Assembly (NCBI RefSeq): GCF_003287975.1
Contig: NZ_QMKQ01000008.1
Span: 62,001-126,000 of the forward strand
DNA from: Arthrobacter sp. AQ5-05
GTDB taxonomy: Bacteria > Actinomycetota > Actinomycetes > Actinomycetales > Micrococcaceae
DNA: 64,000 nucleotides
Direction of reading: 5' to 3'
The notes below the pieces were generated by a model. The model did not search any database and was not told the origin of the DNA. It saw only the letters and a program-made list of their open reading frames with translations. This document shows positions 52,492 to 63,048 of the stretch, one piece after another. Every line of letters begins with the position of its first letter. Within the stretch, counting starts at the first letter, position 1. A program made the position numbers and the translations under genes.

Positions 52492-52924
52492 GCGGAGCCT
52501 CCAGGCCGATCTTTTCCAGGATCGGGACGGCTTCCCTGAGGATCCTGCGTTCGTCGTCGGTCAGCTGTTCGGTGATGGCCCGGCCAATCCAGCCCTCGCC
52601 GGCCCGTGCTTCTTCCTCCAGCTTCGACCGGCCGGCTTCGGCGAGAACGATCCAGGTCCTGCGGCGGTCGGTGGCATCCGGGACGCGTTCGATGAACGCC
52701 ATTTCTTCGAGCTCACGCGCCGCCAGCGAGATGGCCTGGGGGCTGACCCGCACCGCCGCAGCCAGTTCCGTGCTGGTCGCACGCCCGTGCAGCGAGAGGT
52801 GATGCAGGATTCCCACCTTGCCCGGGGAGAGGGTGCGTTCGGCCCGCATCCTCCTCAACAAGGGGTGCAGAACCTCGAGGAATTCCCTGACGAAGCCGGT
52901 GTCCGGTATGTTTTCGGAAGTCAT
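52484..52924 (-). CDS. MarR family transcriptional regulator
   Basis: A 146-residue winged-helix regulator. ATG 52924 is chosen; ATG 52939 is possible and neither has a clear Shine-Dalgarno. LSPGKVGILHHLSLHGRATSTELAAAVRVSPQAISLAARELEEMAFIERVPDATDRRRTWIVLAEAG is the full HTH-wing unit with the DxRR wing. It is first in an operon with the efflux permease, and a palindrome lies just upstream, so it probably represses its own operon. Confidence 0.92.
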   Translation of the reverse strand: MTSENIPDTGFVREFLEVLHPLLRRMRAERTLSPGKVGILHHLSLHGRATSTELAAAVRVSPQAISLAARELEEMAFIERVPDATDRRRTWIVLAEAGRSKLEEEARAGEGWIGRAITEQLTDDERRILREAVPILEKIGLEAPHG

Positions 52925-52941
52925 CGTTAAATCATACAACC

Positions 52942-52955
52942 AACTTGATCAAGTT
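52942..52955. promoter_or_regulatory. MarR-type operator
   Basis: AACTTGATCAAGTT is a perfect 14-bp palindrome 18 bp upstream of the marR start. TCAAGTTACTTGA (52950-52962) overlaps it as a second near-palindrome. Confidence 0.65.
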
Positions 52956-53107
52956 ACTTGAGTACTTTTCCTCACGCCTCCATCGGGACCGTCCGAACGA
53001 TGCGCGACGGCACCACATTGGCGGTCCCGGAAACCATGAATCCCCGGACGCAGCAGCAGAGCACGCCACGGCTCCAAGACCGCAAGGCGCAGCCCAAGCG
53101 CCCTCGC

Positions 53108-53133
53108 TGCCGGCTCCATGCGGGGAGCCGGCA
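53108..53133 (-). terminator. Hairpin after the helicase-nuclease gene
   Basis: TGCCGGCTCC (53108-53117) pairs with GGAGCCGGCA (53124-53133), loop 6 nt, 7 bp beyond the stop of the large gene. Confidence 0.6.
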
Positions 53134-53139
53134 ATCGCC

Positions 53140-56100
53140 CTACGCTGCCGGGCGAATCGTCCCGGCCACGGATTCCAGTCGCTGCTCACGCACCGCCAGC
53201 TCAAGCCCCTGCTGCAGGGCGGCTGATACCTTCTCGGTCAGGCGCCCGTACCCCAGGATCCCCATCGCCGAGCGCTTGAGCTCGTCGACACCGGGTTCCC
53301 CTCCCAGTGCCGCCTGGGCACACATCACGTTGGAGATCTCCCGGGGGCTGATTTCCTCGATGCCCAGGTCGTGTGCCGCGAAGCCGGTCCGGTAGTCGAT
53401 CCACCGGGCGGGTTCCTGCCCGGCGGGCCAGATGAATCCGTCGGCGTCGGTGCCGTAGGACTTCTTGTCCAATGCAGCAAGCATCGACTTTTCCCGGGCC
53501 GCAGAAACCCTGCCCAATCCATGGGCGTTGATGGCCAGCCTGGCCAATCGCCGTTGTTGGATCGGCCCTTCCCTCTCCACGATCTCGGCCAGCAGCGCGG
53601 CTGCCTTCCGCTTGCCCGCGGTCCTTTTCAGCTCGTCGAGCTCTTCGACGGTCCCGACCTGGCGGGAACCCCAGGGCTTGAACGGCACGGACTTGCCCCG
53701 ATAACCGCGCGGCCGCACTTTGACTTCCGTCTCCGACGCATTGTTTGCTGCCAAGGCCGGGTTTCCGGTTCTCCGATTATTCGAGGAAACCTTGCGTGGC
53801 GCCGTTTCCTTGGCCATCCGAGCCGTGGAAGCCTTTGCCAGTTCGGCATCGATGGACGCGAGGACGGCTTCGGAATCCTGGAGCCAGGCCGGCAGCCAGA
53901 TCCGCACCACCGATTCCCAGCCCAACAGGTTCCGCAGGATCTCCTGCGGCAAACCGTCGCGGTCCCCCACGGTCTTGCGGGCCGCCCACGGTTCTCCATC
54001 GAGCAGGATCGCCATCAACGGCTCGTCCGGGCGCTCGGCGCTGGCAACCGTCGCATCGATCCTGAAATCCGAGAGCCCGACGTTGGTGGCCACCCGGTGT
54101 CCGCGTGTCCGCAGGGCCGCCGCGACCTGTTCGCGGTGCCGGTCACGCGCGATTGCGGCCAGCGAACCGTTGCCCAGGGCGTGGGTCCCCTCGGCGGCCA
54201 GGTCCAGGTAGGCGCGCAGGTGCTTGATGCCCAACGCCGAGGAGTCCTCGGCCCTCAGGTCGGTGGGGTCGAAGCTGGTGAACACCACGACCTGGCGCCG
54301 CGCGCGGGTCACCGCAACGTTCAACCTGCGTTCGCCACCGATGTTGTTCAGCGGCCCGAAGTTCAGCGGCAGCCGCCCGCGTTCGTTGGCGCTGAAGGCC
54401 GTGGAAAAGAGGATCACGTCCCGTTCGTCGCCCTGCACGTTTTCCAGGTTCTTCACGAACAATCCCTCGGCATCTGCATCCAACGCAGTGCCCAGGCGTT
54501 CGTCCGCGTCATCGCGCAGCAGGGACTCGACCAGGTCTCGTTGCGGGGCGTTGAACGTGACCACTCCGATGGACGGGATGGCTTCCGGTGAGGCATCGAA
54601 GCGCGCCTTGACCTCCGCGACGATGTGCCCGGCCTCCACCGGGTTGGTGCGCAGGATGCCGGCGGCGCCCGTGCGGTGGAACGTGCCCTGGACCCGGCGA
54701 AGGGAAATGCCGTAGCCGTCGATTCCCGTGAGTGCGGCCCCGTTGCGCGGGGACGGGAAGGATGAGAGCTTGCCGGCGTAATAGTGCTTGTTGCTGAAGG
54801 CGATCAGGGATTCGTCCTGGCTGCGGTAGTGCCAGGAAAGCCAGCGGCGGTGAACCCGGGCCATGACTGCCTCGGACAGGATCGATTCCTCGTCGGTGAC
54901 CAGCAGCTCGGATTCCTCATCGTCCTGCTGGTCGATGGACACCTCGGCGAAGGAACTGGGCGGCATCTGCTTGGAATCCCCCACGATGACCGCTGACTTG
55001 GCCCGGCCCAGGGTGCCGATGGCATCGGCAACGCGGATCTGCGAGGCCTCGTCGAAGACCACGATGTCGAATTCACCGGCCCGCGGCGGGAAGAACCGGG
55101 CGGCGGAGTCGGGGCTCACCAGCACGCACGGCAGGATAGCGGTGATCAAATCGCCATAGGAGTCCATGAGGCGGCGCACGCTCAGCCCTCCCCGGCGTCG
55201 CTCGAGTTGCCGGGCCAGCTCCCCCATGCGGCTCTCGGCCTTCTTCAACCTTTGGGCACGTTGCCTGGTGATCTGCTCGGGCAGGGACTTGCCCAGGTGC
55301 TTGCGCAGGGCGGTGGACGAGGTGGTGAATCGTTGGATCGTGCGTGCCTGGTTCTCGGTGTTGAAGGCATCGAATCCGTTGGCCGAGAGTCTTTCGGCCA
55401 GGGCCGACTCGGCGGTTCCGCGCATGAATCCACGCAACGCGTCCGCTGCAGGGAAGGCCCCGGTGGCCAGTTGGTCCCAGGCAGCATCGAGTCCGTGGGA
55501 CTTGAGTGGTTCAAGGTTTTCGACGAACGCGTTCCAGCGTTCCAGGTCCCGCCGGGTCTGGTTCCCGGCGCCGCGCTGATCGACGGAGCGGCCAAATCTG
55601 CCCAGGAATCCCGGTGCGTCGGTCCAGGCCGACGGCGTGTGGGCCTTGCTTGGGACCGAATCGCGCAATGCTTGCCAGGCCGCGGCGATCTCGCGCAATT
55701 CCCCGGCAGCCGCCGACGGCAGCGGAGCAGTCCTGCCCAGCACCTCGCGCAGCAAGGCCACATACCGGTCATCCGTGCCCGAGGCCCCGACTTCGGAGAG
55801 CAGACCGGCCAGGTGCACGAGTTTCTCGCGCTGCCCGGCCGCCGAGGCGATGTCGCCGTCAACGAAGGGGTTCCAATGGGCGCCCGGCTCCAGGCCCGGC
55901 AGCTCCCCGAAGCCTCCCACGAGTTTTGCGCACCGGGCGCGCGCCTCGATCAATGACTCGATGATGGAAACAAGGTTCTTGGCGTCGTCGTCGGTGCCCG
56001 CCCACTGCGGGCCGAAGTGTTCGGCGATGACCCTCAGCCGGCGCTTCTTGCGGCCCAGGCCAAGGAAGCCGAATCCATTGGCCTCGGTGGCCGCTGCATG

Positions 56101-59100
56101 GACCGGGAAAAGGTCATTTTCCAACACAATGGGTGCGACAATATTTGGCAGCCAATCCATGGTTTGTGCCAGTTCCACGGCGTCGGCCAGCAACGCGGCG
56201 GAGCGCTCCTGCCACGCGGAGGTGGCGGCCGCATCGAGCACCGGCAACGGAACTGCGCCGGTCAGCAGCTCGGCCAGGTGTTCCACGTCTTCCGGGTGTC
56301 CGGCCCCGTCAACCAGGGCGGCAACGCCGTCGTCGTTTCGTGTGTTGTTTGCCCCGGCCAGGGTTCGTTCCAAGGTGCCTGCGGATTCCAGCAGGGCGGC
56401 TTGTTGTTCATCGGTGAGTGGGCCGCCAATGAATCCCCAGGGGTGTTCGGGCCGCGGGTTGGCCGCCTGGGCGGTGTCGGGCAGCCGGAGCAGCGCCTCG
56501 CGCACCGCAGCATCCTCGGCCGCCCCGGCCTGCGCGGCAAAGGCCTCGGGGATCGGCAGGGCTTCGATGTCGGGGTCCATGGACAGCGCCACGTTGTGTG
56601 CCCCGTAGGCGGAGTAGCCGGCAGGGTTCGCCTCGTGCAGGTCGTGGGCGTAGCCGGCAAGCCGGCGGACCGAGGTTTCCAGGTCGCCGGTGGCCAGCTT
56701 CATCCCGGCCGTATCGGCGAAGACCAGGTGGTCGAGGGACGCCTTGATCTGCGCCCTCACCGCGTTCGGGGAAGATCCCTTGTCGTGCAGGTCCAGGGCG
56801 AATTCCCCCAGCCCCACCTCGTTCAGGCGCTTGGCCACCACCTCCAGCGCGGCCCGCTTCTCCGCCACGAAGAGCACCCGATGCCCGTTGGCCATGGCGT
56901 GGGCCAGCAAGTTGGTGATGGTTTGGGATTTGCCGGTGCCCGGAGGGCCCTCGAGCACGAAGGTGCGCCCGGCGGCGGCGACGGCTTCGAGCTGGGATGC
57001 GTCGGCGGGTACCGGGCAGGCGGCGGCCAGGCGGTCCAGGTCAATGGCTGGTTCGGTCCCGGCGGCGCCGGCCGGGTCGATGAATTCACTGGTCGGGGTT
57101 TGCACCAGGTGGCGCACCAGCGGGGCGTCCATGAAGGTTTCCCAGTTCTCATCCAGGTCCCGCCACATGCGGAATTTCGCGAATTGCAGGATCGCCAGGT
57201 CCACGGTTCCCTCCACGTGGAAGGGAAGCTCGGCCCGCACCAGCGCCTCGCGCAGGGCGGTGAGCGCCGCGGCAAGGTCGATTCCCGATTCGTCGCGCAC
57301 CGGGTCCTCGAACCCGGGGATGCGCAGTCCGAATTGCTCGTGCAGCTTCTCACTCAAGCAATAGTTGGGGGTGGACGTGCCGGTCTCGTCGATTTCGATG
57401 CGGTAATGCTTCCCGCGTCCGGCCGGCAACAGGCGCACGGGAACCAGGAACAAGGGAGAGCGCAGGGCCCGCCCGTCCAGGGACCAGTTCAACGAGCCCA
57501 CGGCCAGGTAGAGGTTGTTGGCGCCATTCTCTTCGACGATTCGTTTGGCCTCACTGGCCATCCGCCGAAGCCGGGTCAGATAGCGGTCCGCGTCCAGCCT
57601 GGTGTAGACCTTCCCGCGGGAGAGCAGCAGTTCGATGCGGCGCTCGATGGGCAGCACCGGGCCCGAGGTGTAGCGCTGGGCATCCAGTGCGGAAATCTCG
57701 TCGGCGGGCAGCAATTCGAAGGCCCGCCCGTTGTTGACCAGGTCCTCGAAACCGTCCACCACGGATTCGGGCACGGCCAACGGCAAGCGTGCCCGTTCGG
57801 TGAAGTTCAGCAGGCGGTTGCGCAGGGACAGATCCAGCAGCCCGTTTTTCCAGGCGGTGATGCGCGGCGGCGCCGGCTTGCCCGCGGAGACCGGGACCGA
57901 GCGCTGGCGCTCGGATTTTTCCTTGAAGAATCGTGCCAGCGTGTCCGGGGCCGCCGCCTTGTACTCGATGACGACGGGCCTGCCGCTGTCCGAAAGCCCG
58001 CGGGCAGGCAGCGGGGTGATCCCGCTGCGCCTCGAGGCACGGATGTCTATGGCAAACACCAGGTGTTCGGCGGCGGCTGCACCCTGGGCGTACTCGCGCA
58101 TGGTTGCGGCGGAGGACACTGCGAGGGAGGAGCGCCGGTCGGTGGTGATGGCGGTGCTCTCAATGATGCGCAGGTGGCCCGCCGCCACCAGGTTTGCCAA
58201 TGCCCCGGCTCCCTCGATATCCAGGCTGCTGCTTGGCAAGGCCCCGTCCGGTGTGCGCCAATAGGCCAGGAATGCATGGTCCTTGGCCAGCCAGATCACC
58301 GAGTTGATGCCCACGGCTTCCAGCAGCGCGGAGAGAAGCAGCGTGGTTTCCAGTGAGGAGCCCACACGCTCGGTGAGGACCTCGTGGGCACCGCGGAGGT
58401 ATTGCCCGCCCAGGTCGGCCAGGTCCCAGTTCGCCGGCGGGCACCGAGGCGGATGCCGCGGGTGCCGAGTACCTCGAAGATGGACTCGACGGACGCATCG
58501 ACCCGCTCGGTTCCCCCGAGTCCTCCGTCGGGGTTCACGGTGCCGGTGCGTGCCCGGAATACGTCGCCGGCCTCGGAAAGCAGCTCGGTGAGCAACGGGT
58601 GTTGCGGTTGCACGAACGCCGCCAGCAGCTCGGCGTTGGCCTGGGTTCCGGCACCGGGCCAGTGGCTCGCCGGCAGCACGTCGATGGGGCTCGATTGCTC
58701 GGCAACCAGCTTCCCGTTCTCGGCCACCCGAACGACCAGCATGCCCGGGCGCCTCGAATCGATCAGGGCAAAGGCCGCGGGATCCAGCACCACGTCCAGG
58801 TCATGGAGGGTGCTCACGCCGACAGGAAGTTCCAGGCGGCGATCGGCCACGGCGGAGACCGGTAGGTTCCCGCTCATCACCACGGCGGTCACCAGGACCG
58901 AACGGGATTGGCCTGCACGGTTCTCCAGCACCACCCGCTCGAGGATGCGGGCATGGGCGTGTGCCGTGGCGTAGTTGACCGATTTGCCGTGTGCAATCTC
59001 GACCGAAATGGATCCGCGGCTTGGCCCTCGACCGGAAGCCGGTGGCTGGTCGCCCGTAGCCGAGGCTTGGAGCAGTTCCGCCACTTGCTCGGCCGAGTAG

Positions 59101-59462
59101 TCGAGGTTCAGCCCGGCCAGAAAATTCTTGCTGGTTTCCATGGCCCGCTGCATGTCTGCCGCCGTGAAGGCGGTGCCGTTCACCCAACCCTGGTGGGTTT
59201 CCAGGAGCCTATTCGCCTGCTGGCGTTGCTCTTCCGACAGTCCGTGCTCTTCGGTGGCGGAGCACAGCTGGCGCAATTGCGCGGCAAGATCAACACCGCC
59301 CGTGGATACGCCGGGATTTCCCAAGGCGTGGTCGAGTTGCCCCACCAACCCCGTCCAGCCTGCGGCCGCGGTTCGCACCGCGCGCTTCTCGGCCATGAAC
59401 GTCGCAAGTGCACCGGAGACGATTTCCAGTGCGGTTCCCACATAGTCACCGTGAATTGCCAC
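53140..59462 (-). pseudogene. DUF4011/DUF3320 helicase-nuclease, split by a single frameshift near 58437
   Basis: One gene of about 2,100 codons. The first part starts at GTG 59462 (AAGGGGAA upstream) and reads in frame to about 58437; the rest is in another frame to 53140. Across the break the expected protein continues as PANWDLADLGGQYLRGAHEVLTERVGSSLET, and restoring one C in the GCCCGCC run joins the frames. Domains: N-terminal segment; DUF4011 (KNGLLDLSLRNRLLNF); SF1 helicase with Walker A GPPGTGKSQTITN, DEASQ, HYRSQDESL and VAVTRARRQVVVF. A Vsr/MTES-type nuclease follows (FRIDATVAS, ILLDG), then DUF3320 (IQQRRLARLAINAHGLGRV). Related proteins are reported in anti-phage defence. It may be a true null allele, a phase-variable site or an assembly error. 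Confidence 0.85.
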
Positions 59463-59794
59463 GTGCGCATTCCCCTTTTCGCGCGCAAGCCCCGTCGACC
59501 GCGGGGCAACTTATTCGCTCCTAAGAACCTATCCCACGAGTCGACAGCCCAGCCTCACACCTGAAGACTGGATACTATCCCGGCCATGTCACAGCCGATT
59601 CCGCCGGAATCAGGTCCGGTCATGTCGCGTGTGACGGGTTTGTGGTTCAAAGGGTGTTGGACCACTCCGGTCGTCAGGACCTTCCAGAGCACCTTCGGCT
59701 TTCTCGATCGCAATTGGACGAGCATGGCTCCCTAGGCCAGGCCCTGCCGGATTTGAGATCCCGATTCACGACCGTTCGGTCGGGAGAGACAAAG
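59463..59794. other. Intergenic stretch upstream of the riboswitch operon
   Basis: About 330 bp between the large helicase gene and the riboswitch promoter. It must hold the helicase promoter on the minus strand. I see no gene, tRNA or repeat. Confidence 0.45.
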
Positions 59795-59820
59795 GAGTCA
59801 CTGTGACTCGGGTCTAGTAT
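59795..59820 (+). promoter_or_regulatory. Palindrome and -10 box before the glycine riboswitch
   Basis: GAGTCAC-T-GTGACTC (59795-59809) is a perfect inverted repeat at about the -35 region, followed by TAGTAT (59815-59820) as a -10 candidate. The palindrome may be an operator, for example for the nearby Lrp-type regulator. A CGCGGAA/TTCCGCG hairpin (59831-59848) begins the leader. Confidence 0.5.
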
Positions 59821-59872
59821 TCTGGTCGCACGCGGAAAGGCTTCCGCGCACAACTGAATAGTCTTCCGATCA

Positions 59873-60052
59873 CACGTGGCTGGAGAGTCCCGGACACCAC
59901 TCGGGCACCGAAGGGGCAAGCACCCGCAATCTCTCAGGTACCAGGAACAGCCACGTGAGGAAATTCTGGGGAGCAGCCGCCGGGACAGGTGGCTCACCAA
60001 CGAAGCACGCCGCTGCCACGCGCAGCGGCTGATCTTTCAGGTTCAGAACAGA
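59873..60052 (+). promoter_or_regulatory. Tandem glycine riboswitch
   Basis: Two aptamers in series. Aptamer 1 (59873-59957) has P1 CACGTGGCTG/CAGCCACGTG and the conserved core CTGGAGAGTCCC, CACCGAAGGGGCAAG, AATCTCTCAGGTACCAGGA. Aptamer 2 (about 59962-60052) has TTCTG/CAGAA as P1, GGGGAGCAG, CACCAACGAAGCACGCCG, and TGATCTTTCAGGTTCAGAACAG. These are the hallmark glycine-riboswitch segments. The expression platform (60053-60131) shows no obvious terminator, so control may be at translation of the DUF5058 gene or switching may turn expression on. Glycine riboswitches usually control gcv genes or glycine transporters. Confidence 0.93.
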
Positions 60053-60131
60053 ACGGGCACGGTGGCAACCGGGAACACCCACGACCCGCACCCTCCGCCT
60101 TGAACCCTTCGATGAACGGTAGGCCAGCCTC

Positions 60132-60881
60132 ATGAACTTCCCAGCCGCAGTGCGCACAGCAGCGGACAGCAACTCAACCGACATCCTCGCCGTGGCCAAT
60201 TCCCCGGTCCTTTGGGCCTGCGCCATCGGCGTTTTCCTGGTCATCGTCGTCCAGTCTGTCATCTACATGAAGGCCGCGCGGATCGCCGCACCCCACATCG
60301 GGATGAGCCAGGCCGAACTCAAGACCAGCTTCCGCGCCGGCGCGATCTCCGCCCTGGGTCCCTCGCTTGCCGTGGTCATGGTGGCTGTCGCCCTGCTGAC
60401 GGTCTTCGGCACCCCCGCGGTGCTGGTGCGCATCGGGTTGATCGGCTCGGTGTCCTACGAGACCGCCGCCGCGGCCATTGCCGCCAACTCCGCCGGTGCA
60501 GAACTCGGCGGGCCCACCTATACCCAGGCCGTCTTCGGCCTTGCCCTGGCCGCCATGAGTCTGGGCGGGGCGATGTGGATGATCGCCACCCTCATCCTGA
60601 CCCCGCTGCTGAAGAAGGGCGACTCCGCGCTGCGCAAGGTCAACCCGGCCATCATGATGGTCGTCCCGGGTGCCGCCATGGTTGCGGCCTTCATGGTCCT
60701 TGGCATCGGCGAGTTGCCCAAGTCATGGATCCATGTGGTCGCCTTCGTCTCCTCGGCCGCGATCATGACCGTCCTGATGGTCATTGCCAAGAAGGTCAAC
60801 AGGCCGTGGATCAAGGAATGGGCCCTGGGCATCGCCATCATCCTTTCCCTGTCCATCACCTACGCCGCCACCCGCCTCTAA
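60132..60881 (+). CDS. DUF5058 family membrane protein
   Basis: A 249-residue integral membrane protein. Six or seven hydrophobic segments: LWACAIGVFLVIVVQSVIYM (29-48), GPSLAVVMVAVALLTVFG, LAMAAMSLGG-like AVFGLALAAMSLGGAMWMIATLILTPLL, IMMVVPGAAMVAAFMVLGIGEL, VVAFVSSAAIMTVLMVIAK and WALGIAIILSLSITYAA. The loop GPTYTQAVFG is conserved-looking. It is the first gene after the glycine riboswitch and is followed after 29 nt by a second membrane protein. A role as half of a glycine or glycine-derivative transporter is an inference from the riboswitch; no transport function is established that I know. Confidence 0.85.
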   Translation: MNFPAAVRTAADSNSTDILAVANSPVLWACAIGVFLVIVVQSVIYMKAARIAAPHIGMSQAELKTSFRAGAISALGPSLAVVMVAVALLTVFGTPAVLVRIGLIGSVSYETAAAAIAANSAGAELGGPTYTQAVFGLALAAMSLGGAMWMIATLILTPLLKKGDSALRKVNPAIMMVVPGAAMVAAFMVLGIGELPKSWIHVVAFVSSAAIMTVLMVIAKKVNRPWIKEWALGIAIILSLSITYAATRL

Positions 60882-60910
60882 GCAGCGCCAAGAAACCCAA
60901 GGAGCACATC

Positions 60911-61657
60911 ATGAGCAAAGCCACAGAGCTGCACGAGGCGCTTGGCGCCTTCGACAAGACCACTTCCCGCTGGGGACGGATCACCATGATCATGGGCCTG
61001 TTCTTTTCCCTGGCCGCCCCCGCCTACCTGGTCTTCTTCGCCGGCCTGGACATCGAGGTCGCCGGGATCCTCACGGCATTCGGCGCCCTGGCCGCGGTCT
61101 TCGGCGTGATCTGGATCGTCGAGCCGCTGACCTATTTCCCGATCCTCGGGGCTTCCTCGATGTACCAGGCCTTCATGATCGGTAACATCTCCAACAAGCT
61201 GCTGCCGGCGGCCATGATCGCCCAGGCGACCATCGGGGTGAAGCCCGGAACCCGCAAGGGCGAGCTGGCCTCCGTCGCCGCGATCTGCGGCGCTGCCACC
61301 GTCCATCTGACCTCGCTGTTCATCTTTGTCGGGCTGTTGGGCACCTGGCTGGTCAGCGTGATCCCTGGTGACATGATCCAGACCGTCCAGTTCTACATCC
61401 TGCCCACGGTCATGGGCGCGGTGGTCGTGCAGGCCATCGTGAGCCAGAAGGCCCCGCGCTCGGCCGTGATCGCGCTGGTGGTCTCGGTCGTCGTGGTCTT
61501 CATTGTTCAGCTCTACAAGCCCTTCGGCCTGTTCTCCACGGCTGTCGCCGTGATTTCAACCGCCGCGCTCGCCTGGGTACTGCGCGACCGAAGGACCCTC
61601 GGCTCCCCGGAGGACACCACTGCGGAGTCGGAGCTTCCGGAGGGCCCCGTGTACTGA
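60911..61657 (+). CDS. Membrane protein, partner of DUF5058
   Basis: A 248-residue integral membrane protein, ATG 60911 with AAGGAG. Segments: ITMIMGLFFSLAAPAYLVFF, AGILTAFGALAAVFGVIWIVEP, ATVHLTSLFIFVGLLGTWLVSVI, IQTVQFYILPTVMGAVVVQAIV, AVIALVVSVVVVFIVQLY and AVAVISTAALAWVL. Between the second and third lies a long re-entrant-like region YFPILGASSMYQAFMIGNISNKLLPAAMIAQATIGVKPGTRKGEL. It ends in an acidic tail. Operon structure suggests a two-subunit transporter with the DUF5058 protein under glycine control. Confidence 0.82.
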   Translation: MSKATELHEALGAFDKTTSRWGRITMIMGLFFSLAAPAYLVFFAGLDIEVAGILTAFGALAAVFGVIWIVEPLTYFPILGASSMYQAFMIGNISNKLLPAAMIAQATIGVKPGTRKGELASVAAICGAATVHLTSLFIFVGLLGTWLVSVIPGDMIQTVQFYILPTVMGAVVVQAIVSQKAPRSAVIALVVSVVVVFIVQLYKPFGLFSTAVAVISTAALAWVLRDRRTLGSPEDTTAESELPEGPVY

Positions 61658-61763
61658 GCACCCCGACCCCCATCCCGCCGGCAAGCGACCAACAAGACAT
61701 CCACCGGCAGCGGCCACCCGCCGCTCTGCCGCCGCCACCGAAAAGACAAGGAAACAACACAGC

Positions 61764-62996
61764 ATGACGAACACCATCCCGCAGGCCCTGTCACTGGCCG
61801 CGGACTCGACCGCGGACATGATCGAGACCTACAAGTACCTGCACGCCAATCCCGAGCTGTCCATGCAGGAACACCGGACCGCCGACTACCTCACCGGGCG
61901 CCTTGAAGCCCTGGGGCTTGAGGTGTTCCGCTGCGGCGGCACCGGCGTGGTGGGCGTGCTGCGCAACGGGCAGGGCCCGGTTGTCGGGTTCCGCGCCGAC
62001 ACCGACGGGCTTCCGGTGCTCGAGGACACCGGACTGGACTATGCCAGCGCCGCCACCGGCGTCCTGGAGGACGGCACCGAGGTCCCGACCATGCATGCCT
62101 GCGGGCATGACACCCACATGGCCTCGGCGCTGGCCACCGCAGCCCTCTATGCCGGGGCCAAGGACGACTGGGCCGGCACCCTCGTGTTTGTGCTGCAGCC
62201 CGGGGAGGAAACGGCCGCCGGTGCGCGCGCGATGGTTCAGGACGGGTTGTGGGACAAGGCCCCGAAGCCCGAGATCATCTACGGCCAGCACGTGATGCCG
62301 GGGCTGGCCGGCACCGTGTCGCTGATGGCGGGGGCCGCGATGAGCACCGCGGATTCCTTCAAGGTCACCGTCCACGGGCAGGGCTCGCACGGTTCGATGC
62401 CGGAGCACTCGATCGACCCGATCGTGCTGGGTGCGGCGATGGTGCTGCGCCTGCAGACCATCGTCTCGCGGCAGGTGGCCCCGCAGTCCGCCGCAGTGGT
62501 GACCATCGGGTCCTTCCACGCGGGCCTGAAGGAGAACGTGATCCCGGACCGCGCGGTGTTCACGCTGAACGTGCGCACCTTTGAGCCGGCGGTCCGCGAG
62601 ACGGTGCTGTCCTCGATCCGGCGCATCATCGCCGCCGAAGCGGCCGCCTCCGGGGCCCCGGAGCCAACCATCGAGGACATCTCCAACTTCCCGCCATTGC
62701 ACAACGACCCGACCCAGACCGCGTTGCTTGAAGCGCAGTTCCGCGACGAGTTCGGTGCCGAACGGGTGCTGGCCGGCACCCCGGTGATGGGCAGCGAGGA
62801 CTTCGGCGCGCTGGCCGATGCCCTCGGGGTTCCCTCGGTGTACTGGTTCTTCGGCGGGTTCGACGCCGACACCGTGGCCTCGGAGCATCCGCCGGCCAAC
62901 CACTCGCCATTCTTCGCCCCGGTCGTCGACCCGACGCTGGCCACTGCCGTGGCCGCAGCGGTCCGTGCGCTGTTCTCCAAGGTCGGCAAGAAGTAG
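61764..62996 (+). CDS. M20 family amidohydrolase (hippurate hydrolase/aminoacylase-like)
   Basis: A 410-residue metallo-amidohydrolase. MHACGHDTHMASAL (about 109-122), QPGEETAAGARAMV, IIYGQHVMPG, GSHGSMPEHSIDP and MGSEDFG carry the metal and catalytic residues. It is strongly similar throughout to the protein at 32075. Being third in the glycine-riboswitch operon suggests that it releases or handles glycine, for example from N-acylglycines imported or exported by the two membrane proteins. Ribosome-binding site AAGGAA is 11 nt from the ATG. Confidence 0.93.
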   Translation: MTNTIPQALSLAADSTADMIETYKYLHANPELSMQEHRTADYLTGRLEALGLEVFRCGGTGVVGVLRNGQGPVVGFRADTDGLPVLEDTGLDYASAATGVLEDGTEVPTMHACGHDTHMASALATAALYAGAKDDWAGTLVFVLQPGEETAAGARAMVQDGLWDKAPKPEIIYGQHVMPGLAGTVSLMAGAAMSTADSFKVTVHGQGSHGSMPEHSIDPIVLGAAMVLRLQTIVSRQVAPQSAAVVTIGSFHAGLKENVIPDRAVFTLNVRTFEPAVRETVLSSIRRIIAAEAAASGAPEPTIEDISNFPPLHNDPTQTALLEAQFRDEFGAERVLAGTPVMGSEDFGALADALGVPSVYWFFGGFDADTVASEHPPANHSPFFAPVVDPTLATAVAAAVRALFSKVGKK

Positions 62997-62999
62997 CGA

Positions 63000-63043
63000 C
63001 CTGGGGTTGTGTCAGGACTCCACCGGAGTCCTGCCGCAACCAG
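63000..63043. terminator. Terminator between convergent M20 and Lrp genes
   Basis: CAGGACTCC-ACC-GGAGTCCTG (63013-63033) with an outer CCTGG-GGTTG / CAACC-AGG stem. It probably acts for both converging genes. Confidence 0.78.
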
Positions 63044-63048
63044 GCCCA

